64,000 nt of DNA from Multifurca ochricompacta (taxonomy: Eukaryota; Basidiomycota; Agaricomycetes; Russulales; Russulaceae), in contig WTXG01000002.1 of the NCBI GenBank assembly GCA_022496185.1, positions 620,001 through 684,000 of the forward strand, read 5' to 3'. This document shows, piece by piece, positions 37,640 to 49,545 of this stretch (position 1 is the first letter of the stretch; every line of letters begins with the position of its first letter). The notes below the pieces were generated by a model. The model searched no databases, was not told where the DNA came from, and was given only the letters and a program-made list of their open reading frames with translations. The position numbers and the translations under genes were made by a program.

Positions 37640-37961
37640 GGAATGAATACCCGTCTACGGGGCGGGAATGAGGCAACGATGGTAGTCGTCTATTCATCGT
37701 TCTATGCAGGGGTGAGGATGAGGACGATGTCAGTGGGTTGAAAATGACAGATTGATTGTTAATACGAGTAGGCGGTAGGTACTGTGGAATTGCTTGAGTG
37801 TTCATGGGGGGTATATGCCGGTGAAGGTTCATCGGTGGGTATGCGAACCATATCAGCTGAAAGAAACGGGTGAGAACTGAGATATGGGTCAACGGTCAAC
37901 GGTCAACGACGAGCACAGCTCGGAGTCTGATGGCGGCGCTGCTGCTTTAGCCAAGATAGTC
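37640..37961. promoter_or_regulatory. Divergent promoter between secreted gene and GATB
   Basis: 322 bp between two outward-facing ATGs. An in-frame upstream methionine for GATB exists at about 37884 but would place acidic residues ahead of the mitochondrial presequence. No other gene is visible. Confidence 0.45.
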
Positions 37962-40103
37962 ATGTTTGTTCGATCACGAACCTCACCCTCATCATTACGG
38001 ACGCCTCGCAGGCTGTACAGCACAGGTCAAGCCAATACTATCAGGACATTCGAGAAAGACAGTCGATGGCCTGGCTGGCAAGTCATCATTGGTATCGAGG
38101 TGCACGCGCAAATCAAATCGCGCGAAAAACTCTTCTCCCGTGAGCTCTAGTCTGAACGACTCGCTGTAAGCAACGCAACGCACTCACATCCCTTTTCTGT
38201 CAGAAACGTGGGCTCCTGACCTTGGAAGTACGCCAAATTCCCATGTATCTCCCTATGACGCTGCTTTTCCGGGTACACTTCCAGTAACCAGCGTGCTCGT
38301 CACCAAACTTTTGCACAGAAAATGTTGACCATCACCGTTTTTAGCGTCTCAACTTTGCATGCGTAAACCTCGCTCTCAGAACCGCCATCGCCCTCCAATC
38401 GGATATCCAACAACGATCAACATTCGATAGGAAACATTATTTTTACTCAGACCTTCCCGCTGGGTATCAGATTACCCAACACTACAGTGAGAATCAGATC
38501 ATTCAGCCCCTTTAACGTTCGCACTGTTGACTCGTACTTCTTAGATCCAATAGCGCGAGGGGGATACGTATTTCTTCCCAAGAGCAATATCTCCGTTTGC
38601 ATCGAGCAGATACAACTCGAACAGGTACTTTCGGGCCCCTCACCGTGATTCGAGCCGTAACTCAAGTCGAGATAATAAGGATACTGGAAAATCATTATTC
38701 GAACCTCGCCGCAGACTCTTGTCAATAGATTTGAACAGAGCTGGCATAGGTCTCATGGAAATTGTATCCAAACCAGACATGCGGTAGGACTTGGGTTCAT
38801 GGATGGCAAAGATTGACTGAGTTCTCTGCCCTAGATCACCAGAGGAGGCTGGTGAATATGTTCGAACCCTGCAAGCCCTGCTTAGATCCGTTGGCGCCGG
38901 TGATGGAAACATGGAGCAAGTAAGTGAACCCCTGGATGAAGTGTCAACGAGGCATGCTCATTTTTGGTCAGGGATCTTTGCGTTGCGATGTGAATGTTTC
39001 TGTCAACCGTTATGGACAATCGCCTGGAACGCGGTGCGAAATTAAGAATCTTAATAGCGTCCGCTTTATGATGGTGGCAATCGGTAACCATAAATTTAAC
39101 ATTAATACAACTCCCTTCTGGAAAGTCTTATGCTCTCCAAATTTTAGGCTCAGAGGTGCACCGGCAAATTGCTATGCTAGACACCGGCAAATCAGTACCC
39201 CAGGAGACACGTGGCTTCAACGAAGATACAGGGGAGACCTTCGCATTGCGAAGCAAAGAAGAAGCACCTGATTATCGCTATATGCCCGATCCCAATTTAC
39301 CCCCTTTGTTTCTGACAGAGGTGAGAAGCTTGACGTAGACACCACGGTTGATGTTTCATTGACCTCCCGTAGGGGCATATCACGTCCGTTCGCAAAGAGA
39401 TGCCTGCATTAGCCGTAGAGATTCGGGAACGCTTAGCCCATCGTGGCCTCACCCATCAAGACATTGATGTTTTGATGGCGGTCGACTCGGGAAACGAAAT
39501 TGGTTTCGATGGTCGGCGGAGCCAAGGAGCTGTCGCATATTTTGAGGCATTGGCTAAGGGCCGCAACTCAAGGACCGCAGTGAACTGGTGCGCCGTCAAT
39601 TTTACATCCTGATTTAAGACCCGGCTTACCTACATGGCAAAGGATGATACACGAGCTCCTAGGACAGTTGACGCAAAGAAAAAAAGCGTTTCACGAAAAT
39701 CCTATCTCTCAGGAGCGGATGGGAAGCCTGATTGATATGGTTCAGAGTGGTATTGTGACCGGTACGGTTACGATTCGCGATCCAGTATTGACTTCGGGCT
39801 TCTTACATCCACTCAGGGTCTTCAGGAAAATTACTGCTCCGACACATGCTCGATCACCCATCTTCCGAACCTCTGACAGAACTGGGGGAGCGTCTTGGCC
39901 TGCTAGCTGTGCGAGGAGATGACTTTGTCGAACATTTATGCTTGCAGGCCATAGCTGACATGCCTGAAGAGGCAAATGCGGTGCGTCGGGGAGTCCCTAA
40001 TGTTATCAACAAGCTCCTGGGTCAGGTCATCAGAGCTAGTAAAGGAAGAGCGGACCCCCAATCCATTCGCCGAATGCTCCAGAAACAGCTTTCTTCGCCA
40101 TGA
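37962..40103 (+). CDS. GATB: Mitochondrial glutamyl-tRNA(Gln) amidotransferase subunit B
   Basis: Subunit of the GatFAB-type transamidase that converts Glu-tRNA(Gln) to Gln-tRNA(Gln) in mitochondria (yeast Pet112). ATG at 37962 gives a basic, Ser/Arg-rich targeting sequence ([20 protein letters not shown]). The body follows the family: [53 protein letters not shown], the PET112 signature [45 protein letters not shown] and [15 protein letters not shown]. The C-terminal YqeY-like domain covers about 39630-40100 and ends [19 protein letters not shown]. About ten short introns. Convergent with the DsbA-like gene, with 87 bp between stops. No partner subunit gene lies nearby. Confidence 0.93.
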
Positions 40104-40190
40104 GACCCGATTGCGTTATCATCGTCATTCATTCATATTCAATTCAAGAACATGGAGTGATCAGAACCTTTTGTCTTAAGTCCAAATTTC

Positions 40191-41115
40191 CTACACCACA
40201 ACTTTCTGTGCCAAGAATTGCGTCCACTCGGCATCTCCCCATGAACTGGAGATCTCGTTAGCAAGTATCCCGTCCCACAAAACCGAAGGGGAAACGTGGA
40301 CTCCGTTCTGGCGTGAGAATTTTACTATGCGACTGCTCGTCAGGACTTTGGAATCTTTTACTTGGACAAGCCTACCAGTATACTTGAGCTCATCTGTAAC
40401 TGATACGCCACCATTTGGAGTGCCCTTGAGTTTCAGGAGTTCCGTAAATGCGTTAACTTCGTTAACCGAAGCACCGGTCTCGACGAACAAGGAAGCTAAT
40501 TTCTCGCGGATCTGGACGGGGGTCAGAGTGGAAGTGGGAATGTCATAGTATTCGTCTTGTCGATTCAGCAACTATTCGTTGGCTTGCTAAGGAAGACAGA
40601 AGCACAAGAAATTCGGCATTGAATCTTACTATCAGAGAAAATGACCAAAATTTCTCCGGCGCAACAAGGGCTACCTATACATCGTGTCATGTATCAGTCA
40701 GTCACTATCTGCATTTCAACTCGGGCATATATTTACGGCAAGGCCAGCTTCGTGCGTGAAAGTCGAGCTTCCGTGCCACGGCTGAACCTGATTCCGGAAA
40801 ATAATCTTTATCTTGCCTTCATATTTACCGCCAATATCGACAAGTGGCTTCACAATGTTGTCTATGGCCCTAGAAAGCTTTCGACTACCAAGGACAAGGT
40901 GTCAACGATCATCAATAAATTTTATTTAGAAAAGGAGAGTGCAAGGAATAGATGAACCCTACCTGAAAGGACAGACATAGTCGACTGTTTATACGATAAA
41001 TAGGACATGCGGTATAACATGATATGAAAGGGCGCGTACGGAAGATATCAAGGGTGTGGGGGGCGTCTGGCCTACCAGCGATAAGAAGGGGTCGAAGTGA
41101 AGGTTGAAGAGCCAT
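40191..41115 (-). CDS. DsbA-like thioredoxin-fold protein with CPFS active site
   Basis: Thioredoxin-superfamily protein of the DsbA/FrnE-like group seen in fungi. Exons join in frame: MALQPSLRPLLIAGRPDAPH TLDIF, LDYVCPFS, RKLSRAIDNIVKPLVDIGGK, YEGKIKIIFRNQVQPWHGSS, VALVAPENFWSFSLI, then LLNRQDEYYDIPTSTLT onward, total about 220 residues. The helical insertion follows the CPFS site as in DsbA. The cis-proline loop is GVHVSPSVLWDG. The C-terminus ISSSWGDAEWTQFLAQK is typical of the fungal family. The second active-site cysteine is replaced by serine (CPFS), so classical dithiol oxidase activity is unlikely; glutathione- or monothiol-based chemistry is a possibility. No signal peptide is obvious. 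Confidence 0.83.
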
Positions 41116-41145
41116 TAACGGATCGGTCGGAACAGGATAACGGAT

Positions 41146-42975
41146 ATGACGGATATGATGGTTGTGGGTGATGTGATAAATAATATTTATTTATTTATGT
41201 TTATGCCTATGTATGCTTATATTATATATTATTGGAATTGTTTTTGGTTGGTTTGGTTTCGGTTGCGGTCCACTCGGTATGGTGACTTACACCAATTCTT
41301 GACTCTGATTGCTACCGCCTTGCGCGACGAGAATGGTCTTGATCTCGCCTACCTAATCCGCCCTGTTAGCTCTCATGGTAAAGATCTCGTAAAAGAGTTT
41401 CGAAACCCAACGGTACGTCTCGTTTCTCAATCACCGCCATTCGGAGATCTAACGTACCAGATCACAGCGACAATCTCTGTCTCGATACGAGGGTGCTATA
41501 GAAAGTCCTTGGGACGAGATAGCAATACAATATGTCTTGGTTATTACCCACGTTGCAAAACAACGCTATGCTGACGCGTTCAAGGAGCACACGCAACTGG
41601 TCAAGTGAGCATACACTTCCACTCCCTCCATTCTTAATGCGTGTCTCTTATCCTCGATTTTCTCAGCTTGTTTCTCCGGTTCTTTACCAACAACAGTGGT
41701 TGGACACTTCCCGCATTGTTTGCCACCCTTCGTGACTTGCGCGATCTTGCCTTCGATGTGAGAGTCACTCCCCCTTCCCCCTTGGTTTGTACTAAAGTTG
41801 ATGTTTCCAAAGGCGGACGTGCAAGCTCCGGATTTAAGTCAAAAGAGCGAATGCATGGAAGAGGCTGCTAGGGTAATATCCAAAGCCTTCTCAAACAGTG
41901 TCACAGACAGGTGCATTTTGTTCTATACGCATGCATATCCATGAGTTGATGTTTCCCTAGAACATCCTCTTACCAAATGTCAAGGAAATGGGGGGTATAC
42001 TATGTTGTCGGTCTGGTTCTCAAAAGTTATTTTCGGGTGAGCCGTTACATTAATGCACGATATTAATAAGGGGACGACCCCCTACAGATTCGAAGGATTT
42101 CGCTTTCGAAAAACATTCTCAGGGCGCTGGAAGCGAATCGAGACATCCCTCCATTACATGAATACCCGAGGGCCCATCAGGTGAAGGCCATTTTTTCCTT
42201 TTCTTCAACTGGACCTGACATGAAATCAGGTAACATACAGATATTACTTGGGCATGCTGAGTTTTTTGAATGAAGATTATGCAAAAGTAAAGTACTTTAC
42301 TTACAAATTACCACTTCGCTGAAACTGGTCGTAGTCAGAGCAAGAGCTGACATTCGCATTCTACAACTGCCACCTAGAAGCTCAAAGCAACCAAGAGTGA
42401 GCGTTATGTTACTTGAAATTCAATTCAGACTTACATTGTATTGCAGGCGCATACTGACATACCTAATTCCACTACGTATCTTACGTGGCCATCTCCCTTC
42501 CGCAGATCTTTTGAAGCGTTTCCCAGTCTTGGATGAACTATATGCGCCATTTATTACTGCCATACGGAAAGGAGATATTCAGAACTTCGACGCCGCCCTG
42601 GACAAGTGGAACGTCGTCTAGTTGACTGAATATTTGGCTTACGATCGAGAAAGCTCGAGAGATTTGTATTCGAGGACTGTTCCGACGAGTGTATGTTATT
42701 GCCCAGTCGGTTTTCCGCAGTGTGCTTGACTCTGCCATTCTAGTTGGGTGGTTTCAGAAAAGAGTAACCGAATCCCCATAGCCATGTTCCACAGTTCGCT
42801 GCGGGTTTCTGGCATGGACGTTTCCTCTGAAGAGGCGGAATGTCTTGTAGCGAATATGGTTTACAAGGGCTACATGCGGGGCTATATTTCGCACGAGAAA
42901 CAAATGGTCGTGCTGGCAAATAATAATGCCTTTCCTCGACTTGCGGATCGTCCAACTCCTTTTACATTATACTAA
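41146..42975 (+). CDS. PCID2: PCI-domain protein, PCID2/Thp1/Csn12 family
   Basis: Scaffold protein of the TREX-2 mRNA-export complex or a Csn12-like relative, acting at nuclear pores and transcribed genes. Conserved blocks: DLHQFLTLIATALRDENGLD, LAYLIRPVSSHGKDLVKEFR, WDEIAIQYVLVITHVAKQRY, LRFFTNNSGWTLPALFATLR, SRKWGVYYVVGLVLKSYFRI, TYRYYLGMLSFLNEDYAKAE, RILTYLIPLRILRGHLPSAD. The winged-helix end is SSEEAECLVANMVYKGYMRG then YISHEKQMVVLANNNAFP. Stop is at 42973-42975. The start is uncertain. The frame is open to 41146, only 30 bp from the divergent DsbA-like ATG, and the first 35 codons are AT-rich and hydrophobic, unlike the family, so the true first exon may differ. Confidence 0.85.
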
Positions 42976-43273
42976 TCCAACTGGCGCAGAATCCACCTTC
43001 TCTTTCTGTTCTTCAGAAGGCTGGCGAGCGAAGCACTGGGTTGCTTGCCGGCAGACACAGAACAATCACATTCTCGTACCGTCTGCACACTCATTAGGAT
43101 CAGCCGGACCTCCACAGCGATTATAACCGTACTGACGCGAACTGTAACCGTGTCACTGCGTCCCCTAGGTAGAATGAAAATCATTGGTATAATGCATTTA
43201 CTGAAATACGAGGTACGTTGCTATGTCGTTCCAGGCGTCGCCGCACGTCTTGAAAAACTAAATGGTTACTTTT

Positions 43274-46200
43274 CTATCTATCCCAGTCTTCTAAACTGAA
43301 TGCAAGAATACTGAAAGCTGATGCTCCTCCTGGTGTACCACCTGCAAGACTCTCCACTTCTCTACGAACGAGCCGCACAAGCTTCTCCAGTTCCTTTTGC
43401 ATATCGTAAATGTTATCAAATAGCTGTTGAACATCCCGCGACACAGATGGTATAAGATAGGCTCGTGAAGTGAGAGAGCTGAGCCTTAAAGTTTCCTCGA
43501 CATCAGAATCACTCCCAGACGTTTGAACGGCCTCCCCCCAGGGCAGTGCGAATCCGATCTCATCTTTTCTTGCTTGCTGGTCCTGCCAGTTGTAGTGAAA
43601 CTGGTAGCTGACCCTTGATGGCGCACCTGCAATCGCAGTGGCCTCACCCTGATGCGCAATGAGAGTGTCGTGAAAGCGCAACGTAATATCAAGAATAGAG
43701 AGGATGGCTTGACGTAAAGCAACTGTCTGGGTAGTGTGTTGGAATATTTAGGATCGTGTGAGTGTGAATGAAGTTGAACGACAGACATTGCTCTGCAGCA
43801 GACATTCATTTTCTAGCTTTTGGAGGCTGTAAACCGCATCTGGGAAGTAATTCTGGCAGCAACTCGAAAGGCTCACTGTGAGTTGTGTAGGCCTATCATC
43901 TCGTCAAGAGATTCGGCCAGTTTCAGAGAATCGTGGAAACGGTGTAGATGCCGATGCACGACCTGATGAATGGTGTTTAGATGAGACAGAGCCGAGCAAG
44001 TATTCACCAACATGAATCGCTACGAAACTGAGCAAATACTCCAGGAACAAGCCATCAATACGTGACAAAAAAGACGACTGAGGAGCGTACTTAATAAACC
44101 AGATCAACTTGCCACGCAGAGCGAATATGATCTTGATAGCAGGTCCCTGGGAGTCGCGGAGAGTTGCGAAGTCCCAGATGCGTGCACTCACTAGCGCATT
44201 CTTGGCACGACACATCTGCAACAGAAAAACGAAGATGGAGCGATAAACACCAGAAGCATGCAGCCAAACAGGTAAGTCAGGGGAAATGGCGCAGCGTATT
44301 CTACGACTAGGTCGTCTAAAGCGTCGACCGTACGCCGTAAGGCCTTGTCTCTCGTTCCGGAATACGAGAAACGGACTAAAGTTGGTTCAATCCAGTTGAC
44401 AGAGTATTTTTGTACAGTATCACGGAATGTATTATTTAAGAAGTGGAAGTCACTCCAAGTTTGCCGCGAATCCATCTAGAGGTCTGCATATGAGCCGTTG
44501 CGTGCTGACAAGGGCGCCAACTGACCTTAGCAAAGACAAGATCAGAGAAATATGACATGGCATCGCTCTTTCTCATAAAGTAAAGCTCTTCGATAGCAGT
44601 GAGATGCAGCCAGAGGTCACATTCACCAGCGGCCATTTGTGCCAGCCTTTTCTGAGGAATTTGACAGTATGGCAGTATCGTATCGTAAATGAAGCGGGAT
44701 AGATGAACCTCGGAAGTCTCGACCAGCGCTTCAGCGTGATATTCTTGTAGCAGGGCAGCGAAGGTGGGCCACTTTGTCACCCAGTTGAGTTCAGGATTCG
44801 CATCACTGGAGAGTGGTAGATCAAGGACACGAAGAAGCCCGACGGCCTTCCCGGCGCGAAGAATATGATTGGCCATAGGATTCAGAAGCAGGGTTTTGGA
44901 CTTGGGTGAGTATGCCTTCGGGTCTGCCTCACGAATTGTGAAACCTTCTGTCCAGAAGTCCGGATCGAGTACCGACAAGCCATTGTCCTGAATAAAAAAT
45001 TCGTCATTCAAACCAGTAAGGCCGTAGGCTTCCTGTCTAAGTGCGGGGTCCTGTGTGGGCATCCCATGTTTCAACCACGAGCCAATCATAGTCCATATGG
45101 GCTCTGCTGACGCTGCGATACTTGCATCAAAGCTTGGGACGTTTCTCTGTCACCATTCGAGGAGCTGCTATCCGCAGTGGCAAGGAGAGTGTCCAAGAGC
45201 AGAGAGGAAATGGAGAAGGGGGTGAACCACGTTGGAAGATCGAGAAGCATCCATACTTCCATATTTTTATCCTGTGACCGGGAAGCCTTGTTCATCACTT
45301 TCCTAAGGATTTCCAGCAGAGCGTCGAAGGTGCACGAAAACGAGTCACGCACTGTCTTCTCCAGGTTAAGAAAGCTAACGATCAGTGGTGGGCCGATCCC
45401 TGACAAGGAAAGAGTAATGTCACATTCCCGAGCTGCACACCAAGAGCTGAACCGGGAAATTTGAATATGTACTGCTTCGGAGAAAGCTTCGATAGTGCGA
45501 GTTACGCGACAAAAGTGAGTAGTAATGCGCGAGTTGAGATTTTCGCTTCGTCCAGACACGCAAGTGACAAATCTCCTGAGGTGTTCCACTGTTGATGCAA
45601 TCCGCGCAAACGGCTGAACAGCAGATAACTGAGTGGCTCTTGTCAAGTGAATAATCCGCGGCGCGTCTAAGGTCGGCTGTAATTTGGCTCGAACCCGAAG
45701 GAAATAAGATAATGATGGTACACGCCTCGAAAGAGAAAGTTCCATTTTCTGCTCGAGCCCATCTCAAGAAGGAATTCTTGTATCCTTGAAATGCCATCAG
45801 AATCTCGCGCACTGCGTCGTGCTCGTAGATGTATGTCTGAGGTTGTGGTTCGAGCGACGTAAGCGTTAGCGATCACCTCAAGCGGTGGCTCGACTGACAG
45901 TTCTATACAGGCTATCAGACGGCCCCAGGGAATCCCGGTCACCCAAAATCCGGTCGGCTGTGGGTCCTGCATAGATAGTTAGTCAAATGTTTTAATCCGC
46001 GGTGTTCAGAAAACGCGCCAAGTGAGAAAGAATCCTTGATCGCGAACGGCGGTATTGAGGGGGCATCCGTCTGCCATTCTATTCTCCAATACTGCCTCCG
46101 TTGTAAATCCTCAATAAGTTGCCGACGGCCAAACGAAGTCGAAAGGATGGTCGCAGGGGCAGCATTTACATCCCCTTTTATTGGGAGCTCCGATTCGACA

Positions 46201-47212
46201 GCCGGGAGCGAGTCCATCGATGAAAGAGATGGCGAAAATTCACCGAATTCCTCAAGCGGCAAAGGCGAATATGGAGGGGTGCTATCGAGGCTCCTCGTTT
46301 CCCAGCCTTCGACCGTGCTGCCGGGTGGAAGGCCATACACTCCTTCCCAGTGTTGCCCTTCGAAGGGTTCCTCGTCCAAGATATTTTTCCAAGTGACAGT
46401 GTCCACGTGAGGTGCTCTTATATTCTGTAGATAGTTCTCGGCGTGCTCTACATTCAACTGCGTGGGAGGAGCAGAAAGAAGCAACTTTTAGAAAATGGAT
46501 CAGCTCATGAAGTCAGAAAAGTAGAAAATGAATTGAATTACCAAGAAAGCTAGGTGATCGGGTAGGTGAGCGAGCTAGGCCAGACAGTTAGCCAAGTGCG
46601 AGGTGAAAGCGATCAGAATAATTACGGTAATTTCTGAGTCAATGTCATTCATTTTCTCAGCTTGTGACTTGAGGAGAGAGAACAAAAGCTCGAAAGCCTC
46701 AGCCCACGAATCTTGTGAATGGATTCGGGCCCTTTCAACACGACTACACCTTGGTTAGTATTGCGTCGAAGCAGGGCCACAGGATGAAAAGCTGACCCAT
46801 GTGCATGCTTTGCAATGTCACTCATACTGGAGCTGGGGGCAGCTTTCATATTATAGTCTACACTTCTTGTGACCATGCTCATCATGGTGCGAAAATCACC
46901 ATCCTCGCGGTCAGGGTGCAAACCAGTGATTTGAGAAATAAGAGTGTGGCCTAAAGAGATGATGCGGGGCATCTGTCTTGATGGTAAACGTTGGGCAATC
47001 TTAGAAGGCCCCCCATGCCCCATGAGAGATGGTGATCTGAATGAAGCGCTAGAGTGTGGCCGACTTGTCGCGAGTGAAGATAATCTATGAGAGCTAGAAC
47101 CAGCGCTGCCTGTAGGTCGCGCAGAAGCGCTGGAAGGGGGCCCCGACAGGGCTGCGGCATCAACGGTATCTTTATGGTAGCCAGCTACACTAGCTGGTCT
47201 GGATACAGGCAT
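43274..47212 (-). CDS. Gamma-tubulin complex component, GCP5-like
   Basis: Spc97/Spc98-family protein of the gamma-tubulin ring complex that nucleates microtubules at spindle pole bodies. ATG at 47212 begins a Ser/Ala-rich region (MPVSRPASVAGYHKDTVDAA), then ISLGHTLISQITGLHPDRED and TMMSMVTRSVDYNM. A later exon carries NVEHAENYLQNIRAPHVD, WKNILDEEPFEGQHWEGVYG and LPPGSTVEGWE, which match fungal GCP5-type proteins. The gamma-tubulin-binding half includes CDLWLHLTAIEELYFMRKSD, AMSYFSDLVFAK, WSDFHFLNNTFRDTVQKYSV, and near the C-terminus SRVSYQFHYNWQDQQARKDE and a final long helix. GCP6 is an alternative. Many introns; the boundaries between about 46640 and 46480 are approximate. Confidence 0.82.
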
Positions 47213-47364
47213 TCCAGGGTTCAGTAATTTATACAGTACAGTACAAGTTCAAGTTAGGTTGTTGCAAAGTTGAGTTGAGTGACCCACATCACGTGCTCAC
47301 TAGTGATTATCTAATTCCAATTTTCTCTTGATCATGATCATCCTGATGGTGGAATGAGTCTTGT

Positions 47365-49476
47365 ATGTCTTCCGTCCACCTTCACGAAGAGCTCGCTCAA
47401 ACGCAGGTTAGAGTGGTAGTACAGACACGGTTTGGACCAGTGACGGGTGGAAGATCAAAAAACGGTGCCGTCGTATTTCTAGGTAACTTTCTCATCTACG
47501 AACATCCAGACTCAACCCAATGCAGTCCGAATCTTGAGAACTACCATATGCTCTTGCGCCTGAGAGATTCGGGAATCCAGTTTCTCTCCCCTCTGAGTTC
47601 CGCTATGAGGGAAAATACTACACTGCTGAGAGCTCTTGTGAGCACAGTGTAGCGTTCTTTTATTTTACCTTGCTTACCTCCTACCCAGATGCGGTACAGC
47701 CCACAAATGATGGCCAAGCTGCCGGTGTGTGCAGACGTTGAAATCCAGGTTTTTTGTGTGATAATTCATGAGCCACGGTTTGATTCGTCAGGAGGAAATC
47801 TCGAGGACAAGGTTGGTCTGGGAAAGCCAACCGAAAACCCGTACGGCAGCAAAACAGGGATTTCTCGTTTAGATTCTTAAAGCTGGAATGAACAGGCTCT
47901 TCGTGAATATCGTTGCCCCTCCCTCTTTCCCTGAGCGATCCAAATTTTCAGTGAAGATTTACATTCATGGAGGGTCCGTCTAATTTTGTCTGTAGAGATG
48001 TTGCTAATAGACGAGCTGGAGGAGTAGCTTCCTCCAGTTTGGATCCCCGCATGGATTAGGAAGCCAGGCTCAATACATAGCCGCCGAGCGCTCTGAGGTC
48101 TGGGTAAACATCGGTTACCGTCTTTCCGTATTCGGTTTCCTTGCCTGTGACAAGCCTAGAATCGAGGGGAATTTTGGTTTCAAAGATCAATGGATGGCCT
48201 TGGAATGGGTCCACGACAACATTAGTGCTTTTGGAGGTGAGGTAGATATATCATGGCGACACGGAGTGCTCAGTCCACGTTCCCTTGCTTCAATAGGTGA
48301 CCCAGAGAATATTCAAATCACAGGCTTATCAGCGGGCAAGTCTCATGCCTTTTCGGGATAGATGCGGGGCCTATCTGAGTCCTATTCGGATATTATAGGT
48401 GCCCATTCCGTTCATCAGCTTTTGCACCACGCTTCAAGGCTGCCACCTGGAGTGAAGGCGCCATTCACATCTGCAGTTTTGCAGTCAAATGCTATTCTGT
48501 GAGACCTACACCCCACCTCAGAATATTTCATATAACACAGGCTGATTAGCTTCCAGGACAAATCCTAAGACACCAGAACAACTACGCCCCCAGTTCGCAG
48601 CACTGTCTCGTGCCTTGGGATTGGATCCAGATGCCACTGACACGCTTTCCATCCTCCGTGACCCTGCGAAGACGAGCTGGCAGTCTATTACTGACCTTAT
48701 CGATAGCGAGGCGTTGGGGCCGCATGGGACGTTCAGAGGGTGTATGGATGGGGCTTGGTTGTCGAATAATCCGGATCCCATGACCTGGCAGCGTACTGGA
48801 GGTTTGGCCCGTGGGCTTCTTGAACACGGAGTACGCAACGTCATCATCGGGGATCTCTCCGAGGAGTGGTATCTCTATTCCATTGCCCACCCAATCAAGC
48901 AGAAACAAGACGTTCAAAAAAACCTTGAACGATACTACCCAACCGACATCGTTCAAAACATGATTGAGCTTTACGGGAGTCCCCCCGACGATGCCGAAGC
49001 TGAGGAATTCGAGAAACTGTTCGGTGTGATTCTCAGTGCGGCACAGGTGCACCTGCCTGTTCGGCTCTTCCATAGGGATCTTTTACAAGAGGATTACCCA
49101 GCATTCAGATATACCATCGCTTGGACGCCGGAGCAGGCGCGGCCAAATCGTAAGCGAACTTAAACAATAGCACAGCGCACAGCACAGGGCTGATGCATTA
49201 TGACACATTCGATAAGCAGGTTTCGTAACACACGCCACAGACAGGTCTCTGTGGGCATTCCGTATTCCTGAACTGACCACCGCCCAGGTGGAGGTGGCTC
49301 GTACCTGGCTTAATGCAATTGACCAAGCAACCCAAGAGCTAGGGCTCCACCGCCCTGGAAAGCGTGGATTGAAGGAAGTGTTGACACTGAAAGCTGACAG
49401 GCAAATCGAGTGGACAGCGGATGAGAGCTGGGATGACGCAATGAAGATGAGGAAGTTGTTCCCTGGGGAACTCTAA
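47365..49476 (+). CDS. Type-B carboxylesterase/lipase
   Basis: Alpha/beta-hydrolase of the COesterase family acting on carboxylic esters. It opens MSSVHLHEELAQTQVRVVVQ and TRFGPVTGGRSKNGAVVFL. The oxyanion region KIYIHGG is at about 47950. Then come VNIGYRLSVFGFLACDKP, FGFKDQWMALEWVHDNISAF and the nucleophile elbow GLSAGAHS. The elbow is split by an intron at 48336-48398 whose donor is GC rather than GT. A Glu in GDLSEEWYLY and a His in GFVTHATDRSLWAFRIP are positioned like the other triad members. No signal peptide is evident, so it is probably intracellular, unlike the secreted lipases of this family. Stop at 49476. Divergent from the GCP5-like gene, with 152 bp between ATGs. Confidence 0.88.
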
Positions 49477-49545
49477 TGCAGGCAACTCCAAAGATGATGA
49501 CCAATTTTGTGTGGTGCGAACACAACCTTTGTGATATACGTTACT

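Noticed and set aside
37884..37961. Upstream methionine as the GATB start
   Set aside because: The extension adds acidic residues before the basic Ser/Arg-rich mitochondrial presequence that begins at 37962, which would weaken import. The later ATG is preferred.
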